Below are positions 50,575 to 60,703 of a stretch of DNA of 64,000 nucleotides, piece by piece (position 1 is the stretch's first letter; every line of letters begins with the position of its first letter). Made by a program: the position numbers and the translations under genes. The stretch lies in NCBI RefSeq assembly GCF_040436345.1, contig NC_133232.1:30703315-30767314 (forward strand), read 5' to 3'. Source of the stretch: Pagrus major. Taxonomy: Eukaryota; Chordata; Actinopteri; Spariformes; Sparidae. The notes under the pieces were generated by a model that had not been told where the DNA came from, ran no database searches, and saw only the letters and a list, made by a program, of their open reading frames with translations.

Positions 50575-51109
50575 ACCACAGAGGCAGTTTGAAGCTCCAG
50601 GGAGCAAAAGGGAGGCAGTACCAGGCACTCGCTCACAATGAACTATTATTAGGCCCCTCAGAGCCTCCAGCCGCACAAAAAAATGGAAATATCTGCCGAG
50701 GTCAGATAGAGAGAAAAGGCTGCGATGCTTACAATTTGTTACCATAACAAGATTTTATCGCCAGGAGTCAAAACAATTCAACTGTAGATAATTTAATGCT
50801 TCGGGAGTATCTCGTCCCGTTCTGTGAAGACCTAAGTTCAGGACCTTGATTCTGGTCTCTCAGCATGAGTCGCACCGGCTGTTTGGACAGCAGGATGTGC
50901 GTTAAAGTTGAGTGATGCTCAAGAAAGCTTCCTTTTGCAAACCCCTTCACATCTGACAAAAAATTAACCAGTCAGCATTGGGACTTTCTCCTGAAAAAGC
51001 AATAACTGATGCCAAAAACAAAGCACTTACCAGAGAAATCAGGAGCCGAATGTGTTGTGTGGATCTTCAGAGCCAATAGAAGAGGTAAGACGAGGCACAA
51101 GAAGTCCAT
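45891..51109 (-). CDS. eva1c: EVA1C-like membrane protein with two SUEL lectin domains (415 aa, 8 exons)
   Basis: A single-pass surface protein of the EVA-1 family; the human member binds heparin and is linked to SLIT/ROBO axon guidance. Minus-strand exons: 51031-51109, 49266-49471, 49049-49172, 47407-47559, 47065-47208, 46910-46981, 46740-46820 and 45891-46279, giving 416 codons with stop. The start is the ATG at 51,109; an ATG 11 bases upstream soon reaches a stop. A Leu-rich signal peptide spans about 1-21. Lectin domain 1 (41-134) holds LSAFYGR and KYLLVAYKC. Domain 2 (145-235) holds IYSASFGH and HLRVSFTC. The transmembrane segment is about 292-312, followed by a basic KASRRRRK stretch and a 100-residue cytoplasmic tail ending IHKIKTYNN. 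The extracellular part aligns with human EVA1C from PDFS onward. The tail does not match the ERIERREQIIQEIW-type end of human EVA1C, so a divergent paralogue or alternative last exon is possible. Confidence 0.85.
48745..48980. repeat. (ATCA)8 plus retroelement-like tail (eva1c intron 3)
   Basis: A perfect ATCA run at 48,745-48,776 is followed by TATTTATATAGCACCTTTAAAAC and ATTCAAAGTGCTTTAC, then an A-rich stretch. This order is common at the 3' ends of fish non-LTR elements. No coding part is present. Confidence 0.55.
50360..50573. repeat. (GT)41 microsatellite with upstream duplicated segment (eva1c intron 1)
   Basis: A perfect GT tract runs from 50,491 to 50,573. The 120-130 bp before it, including GAAATGTCAAAATA and TTTAATCCATG, recurs at 52,845-52,975, where another GT tract follows. 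Confidence 0.85.
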
Positions 51110-51578
51110 GGCACTGTCATTGTGTGCAGACCCTGCACAGCAGACCCCGGGGTTTTCTTGTAATGACTTGTTGTGCTGCTGACTGCCTGGGAGAGAGCGG
51201 TCAGTAGGTCAATGACGCCATTGTGTTTACAAGAAACAGCCACCCCTAAAAAAAATCACAGTCGACTGCTGACAGAACTGACGAATAAGCTCCAGTGCTG
51301 CTTTGGCTGAGCTTGGGATGATGTGTGTGTGGATGCACGTACATTTAATGTGTATTCTTGATGTCTGACGCTCACCTGGTGGACAGGTGCGGAGGAGAAT
51401 TAAGTGCTGCAAGTAAAAACAAGCAACGTCCCTGCACTGTCAGCACCACGTTCAGTAAAAAGACAATATTTCAGTCAGACTTTGATCGGGATTAACTCGA
51501 TGAAAGTTATGAAGCCACATACTGCAAAAACCTGTGATGTGACCCTTCTAGTGATTGGTTGTTGCAGTTTGAGGCTTA

Positions 51579-51830
51579 TTTGTTTGTTTGTTTGTTTGTT
51601 TGTTTGTTTGTTTGTTTAACAGGGACAGTGCACAGCTTCTTAGCCGTACCAGAGTTAGATAAAAGCTCATTTACATCTGCAGTCCCTGGGCAGGAGATGG
51701 AGACAACATATCTAAGAACAGGATTTCAAAAACATTCAAACGTGACAACAATAACAACCAGAATTCATGGGATAAGGAAAAGGACAAAATTGTGTCACAT
51801 GAGTTTGAAGAAATAGTTTATTTTGCAAAA
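51579..51830. repeat. (TTTG)n plus fish retroelement-type sequence
   Basis: The TTTG run (51,579-51,617) is followed by AACAGGGACAGTGCACAG, CCAGAGTTAGATAAAAGC and CTGCAGTCCCTGGGCAGGA. I recognise this set of phrases as a widespread fish interspersed repeat. It has no intact frame. Confidence 0.5.
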
Positions 51831-52269
51831 TAAGCTTTTTCCAACTGTTTAGAGAATCAATAAAACTTTCTTGTCTGGGGGGTCTTCAGAGCCTGAGATG
51901 CTGAGGGACCATGATTATTTTTATTTAAGCCCATTGACGCGCAACAATTGAGCCAAGATAGACTAATATCGCTGTTTAACTTCAGACTAAAACCAAATAC
52001 ATAAACAAAAAAAGGTCCGTCCTAAAACATTATTAGTTTCTGGCTCTGGGAGAGCAGAGGAAAAAGAAAAAAATCCCCTAAACTGTAGGCCTATCATCAA
52101 ACTATGTCTCCAACCAGATCACTTTCACTTTCTGGTCTCCTTTTGATGACTACTGTAGCATGTTTTCACTTCACTCACTGAGCCTCCCCTGAAACTATTG
52201 ACTATTTACTGAAAGCCCCCCCAGGAAAAGCACAGGTGTAGAGGCCTGCTTAGGAAGAGGGGGAGCTAT

Positions 52270-52490
52270 TCAGAGCGATGAGAAGTAGCGCGCTATAGTC
52301 TGGATTATCAGATCTGGCTTGTGATCAAAGTTTTCAGTCTGTGGAGCCAAAATGCTGCAGCTTTCTCTCCATGGTGGGATCTCGTGTAGCTGCTTCAAAC
52401 TCTCCTCTGCTTGCTTGTATATTACTTCTAACTCTTTCATTGATGTTGCGGATACGTCCAAATACACGTAGCATTGATATCTATTGATAT
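52270..52490 (-). CDS. Unidentified protein-like open frame (about 73 codons, possible exon or retrocopy)
   Basis: The minus strand encodes a stretch from DINRYQCYVYLDV through KELEVIYKQAEESLKQLHEI and PPWRESCSILAPQ to a stop after ARYFSSL. The balanced composition and amphipathic KQAEESLKQL helix look more like real protein than the surrounding shadow frames. The frame stays open upstream to about 52,665, but that part is less protein-like. I see no convincing acceptor, and two in-frame ATGs are possible. A minus-strand AATAAA lies about 350 nt downstream, near 51,920. I do not recognise the family. It may be chance, a terminal exon of an unannotated gene, or an old retrocopy. Confidence 0.2.
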
Positions 52491-52844
52491 CAGTCTGTAG
52501 CCTATGACCGAAGCGCCACCCCTCGTCCGAACCATGCCGGGTATTTCCAACATGTCTGACACGGACAACCTCCGGTCTGTAAAGGCACATGGACACCGTA
52601 ACAACTGGCAACCTCACTGTGGCAACAAGACTACAGGAAGTCACTGTGTTCAAAACAGTCAGCACATAACTGACCTAAAATCAAGAAGTGTTGCTAACTT
52701 TAGTGGACATCTCATCTTTTTCCATGACGTCAACGCTGTTGTTTCTTCACATACTGTTGATGATTTTAGTTAATTTTTGAATGTTTTGAACTTTTATTCT
52801 TACATGTTGCACCTTTAGGTCTCAGACACGTGAGTGTTATTGAT

Positions 52845-52991
52845 CTCTTTGTCTAACTCTCATCCTGTATTTCCCAAAATGATGAACTATGTATCACTAA
52901 AGCGTTGCTTTTACTCTAAAGAAATGTCAAAATATCCTTTAAAATGCCACATTTAATCCATGACAGACCTGCAGAGGATAAGATTTTGACC

Positions 52992-53029
<38 letters not shown>
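52845..53029. repeat. Second copy of the 50,360 segment followed by (TG)18
   Basis: It matches the 50,360-50,490 segment in order, including TTGCTTTT, AAAGAAATGTCAAAATA and TTTAATCCATG. The TG tract is at 52,993-53,029. Confidence 0.75.
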
Positions 53030-53031
<2 letters not shown>

Positions 53032-53744
53032 TGGTAAAATCCAGACTCATTCTCTTGGCCTGGGTTGTCAATAACGAGGGTCCTGTTTGTGGAGATAAGA
53101 CTCTTTTTCTCCAGGAGGTCACTTCCAGCTGCTGTGTGTGTCCACTGCAGATATGTGCACGTCCCTCCAGGCGACAGGGCTTTCCTATCTTTTTGCCTGC
53201 ACAGGAGGAAGCGTGAGGTCACCGTGCGTGTTACACATTTCCACTTACTGCCCCCTTTTTTCCCGAAATACTCAGGAAATCTCTCCGTCGGTTTCAGTTT
53301 ACTATAAAGGCTGTGATTTTAACCTTAATCTCTTATTCCCATCACATCCTCTCTTTCTCAACCCTGTGTGGTCACTGTTGCCATACCAACCAAACACCGA
53401 CACCAAATAGACGAGAAGTGATTCAGCCGGTGCCGAGGATATTATCAGCGACTTGTAAGGGTGAATTGAAGTGAGTGGCACCTCAGTCGTTTATCACACA
53501 AGCGCCAATAAACACTCCCTCCTGAGCGGCGGACGTAATAACGTAGGCTGATAATTCAGAAGGAGAAGTTTTAATCATGTTGCCTCAGTAAGAGTGATCC
53601 TCCCACCTTAAACTCCAGTAAAATTCCAGTGACCTCCCATCGGAAGCGTCAGTAAAGTGACTAATTATTCCCCAAATCTGAAAGGGGAAATAATGTTTCA
53701 GACAAAAATCTCTGGCGATAACCTCCCTGACTTTTAAAAGGAAA

Positions 53745-53766
53745 GAGGAGGAGGAGGAGGAGGAGG
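53745..53766. repeat. (GAG)n trinucleotide repeat
   Basis: A short perfect GAG/AGG run in the eva1c-clic2 intergenic region. Confidence 0.85.
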
Positions 53767-55164
53767 TGGAGACCCTTTTTTCCTTCAACTTTCTCTGTCT
53801 CCGTTACATTTCCTGTGATGGTTGAGTGTTATTCAGCCAATTTCCAGGATTTGTTTGGAATTTCAATGTGATGGGTTTGTTTTTCGTGGCTAACAGCCAT
53901 GTAAGACAGATTTCATGGCTCAGAGCCTCAATTCCTTTTAAATTCCTTGTGAAGCATTGCATAATCCCGCACATGTTGCTGATCTTATTGCTTCAGTGAA
54001 GTGATGTCTACACCGCAGCAGTGGGCCTTTGTCATAAAATTTCCCTTCCCCTATTTTCTGTAAGTAATCACATTTTACAAGAAACTGTGGACGTGAAACC
54101 CTCGGGCCCTGAGGACGTGAGATACAAGATAAAAAGTTAACATTCACTTTCATTAACTTGTTTACTTATAATCAGTAGATACCGCTTACAGAAAACATTG
54201 TATTCAGTGGAAGTGATGCCAAAAACAACAAACTGTGAAGCACAAAGAACATTTAATACTTTCTTCAAACCTCAACTAATGCAAAACAAGTCAGAAAGCA
54301 AAAGTAAACTTCTCCTTTCTTTTTTATTCACACAGCACCGAGGGGATTCCCTTCACTATGATTCATCACCCAAAATACCACCTTTGTTAGTAAGAATGGT
54401 GACTGAGCTCGCCCTCTTAAATGGGCACAGAAGAGCAGAAAACATTATAAAATTAACTAAATGTACGCTACACTCAGCGACGGCAGGAATATTCTCATCT
54501 TTTACTGAAGTGAAAGTAGAAATATCACCATGTGAAACGACTCCGTTAAAAAGGAGAAGTCCCTGGACGTTTACTAGGTAAAAATATTTACATGTTACCA
54601 GTGAAATTAAAAATAAATACAATAATACAACATAAATATCACAGCAGTTCCTGAAACTGTCACACAATTAAGGAAAACTGACATTTTAAGAGAACATTAG
54701 GTGCATTTTTTCATGTCAAAAAGCTCTCTAGCAAATCATTTTTTAACATTGTTATTTCATCATTGAAGCAAAACATATACATCATCATCAAATTACAAAC
54801 ACTCACAAAGAAATATCAGCATGACTTTAAAACTGCATGTTCAGGTATTTCCTAAACAAACATGATGTACACTACGCAGTCAACCAGATGTGAGCCTCAA
54901 GTCTCCCTTAAAATAAGATTAGGTGTCTCTACTGTTTCCCAGTGTCCCTCATTACACAGTGTGTGCTTTGTATAGTAAGTACAGCCTTTTCTTTAAAGTG
55001 CTCTTAATCTATTATCCCCCTCCGTATCTAACGGAGCAGGAATGTGAGTGGCTAAAAGTGAATTGTCTGAATTAGTGTGAGTCACATGCCGTTATCAGTT
55101 CCTGTGTATTGCAAAATGCACAGATCCTATTTTAAGCTCTCTCCTCATAGAGTTTGGCTCTGGG

Positions 55165-55172
55165 TATATAAG
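55165..55172 (+). promoter_or_regulatory. clic2: TATA box of clic2
   Basis: TATATAAG occurs about 310 bp upstream of the clic2 ATG, followed by a GC-box-like CCCCGCCC. A start near 55,195 would give a 5' UTR of about 280 nt if unspliced. Confidence 0.5.
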
Positions 55173-55477
55173 AGCGTGCACCCCGCCCATCATCTCTGGA
55201 TCCACCCTCTCCCCTGACTTGTAAAAGTATGTTCAGAGCGATAGTCTCCAAGGAGCCCTCTGACAAAACACAAGCAGCCTGCGAGGTGTCGCACTCTCTC
55301 CTGACATCCACGACCACACCGCCTCTCTGAAACCAGAGCAGCACGTGTTCAAGAAACACTTTAATCAGCTTTTCTTTCTCCAAGATCTGTTGATTTTGGG
55401 GGTGTGTGTGTGAAGAGCCACTAAGCTTTGTTCTGGAAATTTAAAAAAAAGTGAATTAAACTTTTTTTGTGGACGAC

Positions 55478-58400
55478 ATGGCACTTCGGCAGAACTCTGA
55501 CAAGGAGCCGAGCATCGAGCTGTTCATTAAGGTCAGTCATTTCTTTTTTAATTTCACCGATTACTTGAAAGAGGAAGTAGAATGTAACATGTGAGGAAAA
55601 AGCCAAAAAACACCTGAATTCACCTTTAAAAGAACACATGACATTTCTCTTTATTTTCCCGTTTTGTATCCTCTCTGTTAGAGGACAATATGTAAGCAGA
55701 TAAAGGAGGCGCCCAAGGTTTTCTGCTCACTTATCAGTAATGTAAAAGGGCAGAGATGTTTAGCATGCTGCTGTATGAGCATCAATCAGAGGACAACTCT
55801 CTTTTTGAGGGGTGCCTCCTGTAGATACCATGTGGTACAGATGCTGAGGTGTTTGTATCCCTGCTGAGGGTCACAGTCAAAGTTTATCAGTGATCTCTGG
55901 CCACAGACAGACGGTCCACCTTATCATCGCACACCCAGACGAGAGTGGAGAGCGTGCAGGCTGACTGGCCCCAGGACTGAACCAGGCACACCCACTTTTA
56001 CTTACGCACACGCTCAGATACACTCATCTTTATCAGGAACAAATACTCATTTTCTGAGCTCATGTTGTTGCCCAATGTCGAACATTAAAATACATCAGCA
56101 TCTTCAACACCAATCTGTTTTTTGGGAAAAGAGACACGCTGTCTTCTGATATAAAACGAGGTCGAATGAGGCTCAAAAACATCACAAGATGGTACGATGT
56201 GTGGTAGACAGGACTTCTACAAGTGTTGTGTCTCTTTGTAAATGAAACATTAAACATTAAAGGGGCGCTTTGTAGTGTTGGAGAGTAAATTCAAACTCAG
56301 AAACATTTATTTTTCCCATAAGTGAATAAACACGCTGTTCTCAGAGGAAAATATGGTCCCCAGAAGGTGGCAGGGTCCGCCAAATGTAAACAAAGTAAAA
56401 CAGTATGAAGTTGTGTTGCCCTTTAAGTTCAGTTATTCAGTCATGAAAAGTTCCTTATTTAGTTCCCTTAGGCATAAAAAGATCTCTTCCGATTTAAAAT
56501 TGCTTCCCCAAAACTACATAATGCTCCTTTAAGTCACTTAAGGGAGTAGTTTGACATTTAGGGAAGTGTGCCTTTTGCTTTGTGGCTGACAGTTAGATGA
56601 GGAGATTTAGACCACTCCCGTGATCAATATGAAGCTATACAGCCAGCAGACTTGCGGTGGGAATCACAGAGTAACTCATGGTATGATTCACAAAATGTCG
56701 GCCACGATAGCGAAAGTATCACAATACAGCGATTCTAACGATATTCGATACACGGCAAGACAATTATTTAATAATACATCACGATATCTGCCTGTGAAGA
56801 CTGTTAAGACTAATAAGAATATTGATATTTGGCACCAGACAGCAGACACGTCACTCAAGTCATTCCCAAGTCATTTTTTCTTGGCAAGTCAAGTCGAGTC
56901 CCTTCCCCTCCCAAAGACTCTGCAGTGTTTACTGCTGATGACCAGTGAAAAAAACACAAAAACAAACAATTTATTTCGGCTTATCTATCTCTTCCCCTCC
57001 CTGTTGCTTCTAAACAGTGAAACACTGACAGCCAGACGAAAAAAATGTTTTAAAAACTTAACTTAAAACATCAAATGAACACAGACGAGTCATCATGTCT
57101 CCAATCCAGTCCAGTCCTGAGTCATATCTCTGACAAACACATATCAGCTAAAAAAGCTTGAGCTCAGAAAACACATGCTGGGCTTTAAACAGACTGTGTT
57201 GTCACGTTGTGAGCTAGTCCATGTTAGCGTCTTTTGTTTTCCGCTACAACACAATGCCTGCTCGGATGGAAAATGTCTTTAAATACCCCGGACATGCCTT
57301 TCACTTCCAAAATCACTTGTTTATCAGCAGAGGGGAGGAGAGCAGATATTGTGATTGGCTCACCGGCTAAACTAAGATATTTTAACCTTTTTCTGACTTT
57401 GTGTGTTTTCCAGGCTGGACATGATGGTGAAAACGTGGGGAACTGCCCCTTCTGCCAGAGGCTGTTCATGGTTTTATGGCTGAAAGGAGTGAAGTTTACG
57501 GTGACCACTGTTGACATGAGGAAGTAAGCACCCCTCCTCCGGCAGAAACACTTCCTGAGCATCTGGTCATGGGGACTTTCACACAGAACTCTTATTAAGA
57601 AGCAAAACAAGAGAGAAATTGAGAAGTTTCTTTGAGTAATCCAAAACCATTTCTCACTTTAATCAATAGGTGTGTTGCTCGGAGGGTTTGAGGGAGGGAC
57701 CCGTCGAAGTGTACAAAGAGCTCTGTGTCACTTTCAGACAAACACCTTCTTTAATTGAGGCTTTATTGTGCAAATTTCTCAGGGTCATTGCCGGAGAGAG
57801 CAAATAAGATCAGGAAACTTTGAAAGGATGCTGATAATTGAATGATTCAGAACACACACACAACAAGCCTTTTGAGCAGGAGACCACTCCCTGCGCTGTG
57901 TGTTTTCATAGCTAAACCAACAGCCAGTGTTCAAATCATTAATCCACAGTGCCACATGATTCTGACTCTGCCTCGATAACACAACGCGCTCACAGTGATG
58001 ACGTGCTTGATAACAGTCTGATTGAATTACATGGAAGAAAGAAACCAAGATATATCTCGTCCATCTTTTCTCCGTCCTCTCCAGGAAGCCAGCTGAGCTC
58101 AAAGACCTGGCCCCCGGGACCAACCCTCCCTTCCTCCTCTACAACGGCACCCTCAAAACAGACTTCATCAAAATCGAGGAGTTTCTTGAGCAAACGCTGG
58201 CTCCTCCCAGGTATCTTCATCGTCAAACTAACATTAATGAAGAGCGATTCTGACGATGGCTTTAGTTCACTCCCAGGCTTCTCCTCTCTCCTCTTCCCCG
58301 CAGGTATCCTCATCTCAGCCCGCTGAACAAAGAGTCCTTTGACGTGGGCGCTGACATTTTTGCAAAGTTCTCTGCTTTCATCAAGAACAGTCCGAATAAC

Positions 58401-59928
58401 GCCTGTGAGTTAAACATACAACAGCTCACTTTTTCTTACATGGATGTGAGATAAAACACATTTTTAATATTTTGTCTCAGGACGTACTTTTACTCAAGAA
58501 CTGTACTTAAAGGTTCAGTGTGTACGATTACGTTTAATGGTGTATAATCACCTTAAACTAAGAAGCCCTGTGTTTTTGTCTTTTAAATGAAGTCTGCCAT
58601 GTTGCACTGTCATGTTTCTACAGTAGCCCAGAACATACAGACCAAACACTGGCTCTACAGAGAGCCACTCACATTTTTTGCGTTTCTTTTAAAGGCTACC
58701 ACAGGAAAGGGTGAGACAAGAGGTATTCTGTTGGTTGAAATCTGCAACCTCACCACTAGATGCCGCTAAAACCCTACATACTGAACCTTTAAGTACAGTT
58801 TCATTTTAGTATTTCTGTTTTATGCTACTCAATATGAGAGAAATATTGTACTTCATACTCCACTACATCTATTTGACAGCTTTAGTTATTATTCACTTTA
58901 AATATATCGGTCTACTTCCCTTGGTAATTCTGAGGTTATACGTTTTCTGACTCTTTTGAAGGAAAATCAACTTTTAAAATGAACATAATACGTTCAGAAA
59001 TTAACTAAAATTATCAACAGCATGTGAAGAAATAACAGTTTTGGCATTATGACATATTCCATATTGCACCTTTGAGTAAAAGAGATGCAAATACGTCAAT
59101 TAAAAGTACTCATTATGCAGAAATGTGCCTTCTTATATCATTATATTGTGTTACTATAAGTTACACATTGATGCCTACAGGTATGCAGTATTTTATGTTG
59201 TAGTTTGTTGAGATAAAAGCTGGTTTTCTACTTTGTTTATTTAGATTAATCAATTGCAATCTATTGTTTCAATCCATTTTTATAAATGTATGATTGATTT
59301 TGTAAATAATAAGTTACTCTACAAGCGTCTACAGCTGCAGTGGAGTGAAATATACAGCATTTCCCTCTGAAATGTAGTGGAGAAAATGTATAAAGTTACT
59401 TAAAATAAAGCACAAGTACCTCACAATTGTACTGAAAGACAATACTTGAGTAAATATTCTGACATCACATCTCTGTGTTTCCGACCCCTTAAGACCACGA
59501 GAAGAACCTGCTGCGGGAGTTCAAGCGCCTGGACAACTACCTGATCGCCCCTGTCGCCGAGGAGATCGACCACAACTCCAGAGAGGACGTCACCGTCTCC
59601 AAGAGGAAGTTCCTGGACGGAGACCGCCTCACCTTAGCTGACTGCAACCTGCTGCCCAAACTGCACGTCATCAGGGTGAGACAGCGTGATGATGTCATCC
59701 CTGAGTATGGTTACGCACTTGTTGTAGTCACAAAGCTTAATATTTCTCTTCTTTCTTTTATTTCAGATTGCTGCCAAGAAGTACTGCGACTTCGACATCC
59801 CCGCTCAGTTCACAGGTGTGTGGCGATACCTTGATAACGCCTACGAGAGAGAAGAGTTCAAACAGACATGTCCGGCCGACATCGAGATTGAGAAGGCTTA
59901 CTTCGGCGTGGCCAACCAGAGGAAATAA
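55478..59928 (+). CDS. clic2: Chloride intracellular channel protein 2 (244 aa, 6 exons)
   Basis: A soluble GST-fold protein that can insert into membranes. Human CLIC2 has glutaredoxin-like activity and inhibits ryanodine receptors. Plus-strand exons: 55478-55531, 57414-57523, 58085-58210, 58304-58404, 59494-59675 and 59767-59928, totalling 245 codons with stop; human CLIC2 has 247 residues. The start has a good context (GACGACATGG) and encodes [18 protein letters not shown]. The thioredoxin-like N-domain holds the CPFC active-site motif at 29-32, in the sequence [18 protein letters not shown], and the TNPPFLLYN cis-proline loop. The helical C-domain contains [26 protein letters not shown] and [13 protein letters not shown]. 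Two cysteines in the CPFC motif point to CLIC2 or CLIC3 rather than CLIC1, 4, 5 or 6, and [20 protein letters not shown] is typical of CLIC2. Confidence 0.95.
56257..56532. repeat. TTAA-flanked MITE-like element (clic2 intron 1)
   Basis: The element runs from TTAAAGGGGCGCTTTGTAG to CTACATAATGCTCCTTTAA. The ends are imperfect inverted repeats of about 20 bp, bounded by TTAA, the target site used by piggyBac-type elements. The interior is non-coding. Confidence 0.7.
56538..56660. repeat. Fragment of the 16,965-type dispersed repeat
   Basis: TTAAGGGAGTAGTTTGACAT is followed by TTAGATGAGGAGATTTAGACC and ATATGAAGCTATA, the same order as at 16,980-17,090. It sits immediately next to the preceding TTAA element. 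Confidence 0.55.
58507..58792. repeat. TTAA-flanked MITE-like element, intact ends (clic2 intron 4)
   Basis: The left end TTAAAGGTTCAGTGTGTA and the right end TACATACTGAACCTTTAA are inverted repeats with one mismatch in 18. The interior shares blocks with 32,487-32,793. It has no coding capacity. Confidence 0.75.
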
Positions 59929-60022
59929 ATGCTTGATTCTCTGTAATTTAAATCCTGTTTTCACCCAGTGTATCCATATAAAGTAAAGATGGTGCTCTGC
60001 AGAGGGCACGACGACCTACAAG

Positions 60023-60028
60023 AATAAA
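60023..60028 (+). terminator. clic2: Proximal clic2 polyadenylation signal
   Basis: AATAAA lies about 95 nt after the clic2 stop codon. Confidence 0.5.
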
Positions 60029-60401
60029 CCGTGGCAATGAATCAGACACTATTCCACCTTAAAAATCCTGACCTGCAGTAAGACTATACTGGTTGTATGT
60101 ATCGACTATTTATCCATAGTCACTCACAGACAAATGGTGTGTTGATGCCACATTGAAAAGGCCAAATGTGCAATTGACTGTTTATGTTTTTGTTTATAGT
60201 GTAAATATATTTTTTCATGCTTTTTATGATCAAAACACCCTCATCAATGTATATGTGATTGTGTTAGTGTGAGCAGCAGCTGCAGAAACCTTCAATAACA
60301 GTTCATTTGAATGCAAAACATGAAATAACACATGGAGTACACTCCTGCATCTTAACCTGTACAAATGCATTTTGATATGATTATTGTCTCACTGTCACAC
60401 T

Positions 60402-60407
60402 AATAAA
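60402..60407 (+). terminator. clic2: Distal clic2 polyadenylation signal
   Basis: AATAAA lies about 475 nt after the clic2 stop, followed by an A-rich then T-rich stretch. Confidence 0.5.
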
Positions 60408-60539
60408 AAAATATCAAATTCATTTGTTATAATCTTGATTTTTATGTGGTTCATGTGTGTGCTGAATACCACTATAATGCTCCTTTGAGGGTTAAAAACC
60501 AAGCGCAGGTCACGTCGATGGCATTTCTGATATTCAACT

Positions 60540-60545
60540 TTTATT
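60540..60545 (-). terminator. Candidate urp1 polyadenylation signal
   Basis: The minus strand reads AATAAA about 160 nt after the urp1 stop. It faces the distal clic2 signal at a distance of about 130 bp, so the two genes converge with little spacer. Confidence 0.55.
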
Positions 60546-60703
60546 TTCAGCCACAAAAAACCCAATAATTTTACAGCTTCAAAAATATATTTTCTGTTGA
60601 TTCAGTTCAGACGATGATTATACTGTTTGATGGGAAACTAAAATGATGAAGGAGAGCGAAGGCCGTGCTGAAATCACACCGGACATCCTGCCGCTGTTCA
60701 GCT

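Larger units (their letters stand above)
51110..55477. other. eva1c-clic2 intergenic region (head-to-head genes)
   Basis: The two flanking genes diverge from this 4.4 kb. It holds a TTTG repeat with a retroelement-like tail (51,579-51,830), a protein-like frame near 52.3 kb, a GT tract at 52,993, a GAG tract at 53,745, an AT-rich stretch at 54.2-54.9 kb and the clic2 TATA box. No exon chain could be built. Confidence 0.5.

Noticed and set aside
50446-50747. Open frames of His-Thr or Val-Cys repeats over the GT tract (also at 18,544, 20,439 and 52,916)
   Set aside because: They are translations of dinucleotide repeats with no protein support.
50768-50959. Minus-strand frame starting DVKGFAKGSFLEHHS, preceded by TTTTTTGTCAG, looked like an extra eva1c exon
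   Set aside because: It runs to a stop without a usable donor. eva1c exon 1 (ending PDFS) joins in phase to the exon at 49,471, exactly as the human PDFS-equivalent to YLTKLLQNH joint requires.
54198-54667. Overlapping frames of 103-127 codons in AT-rich DNA before clic2
   Set aside because: Both strands are open over the same AT-rich stretch, neither has protein-like composition, and there are no splice partners.
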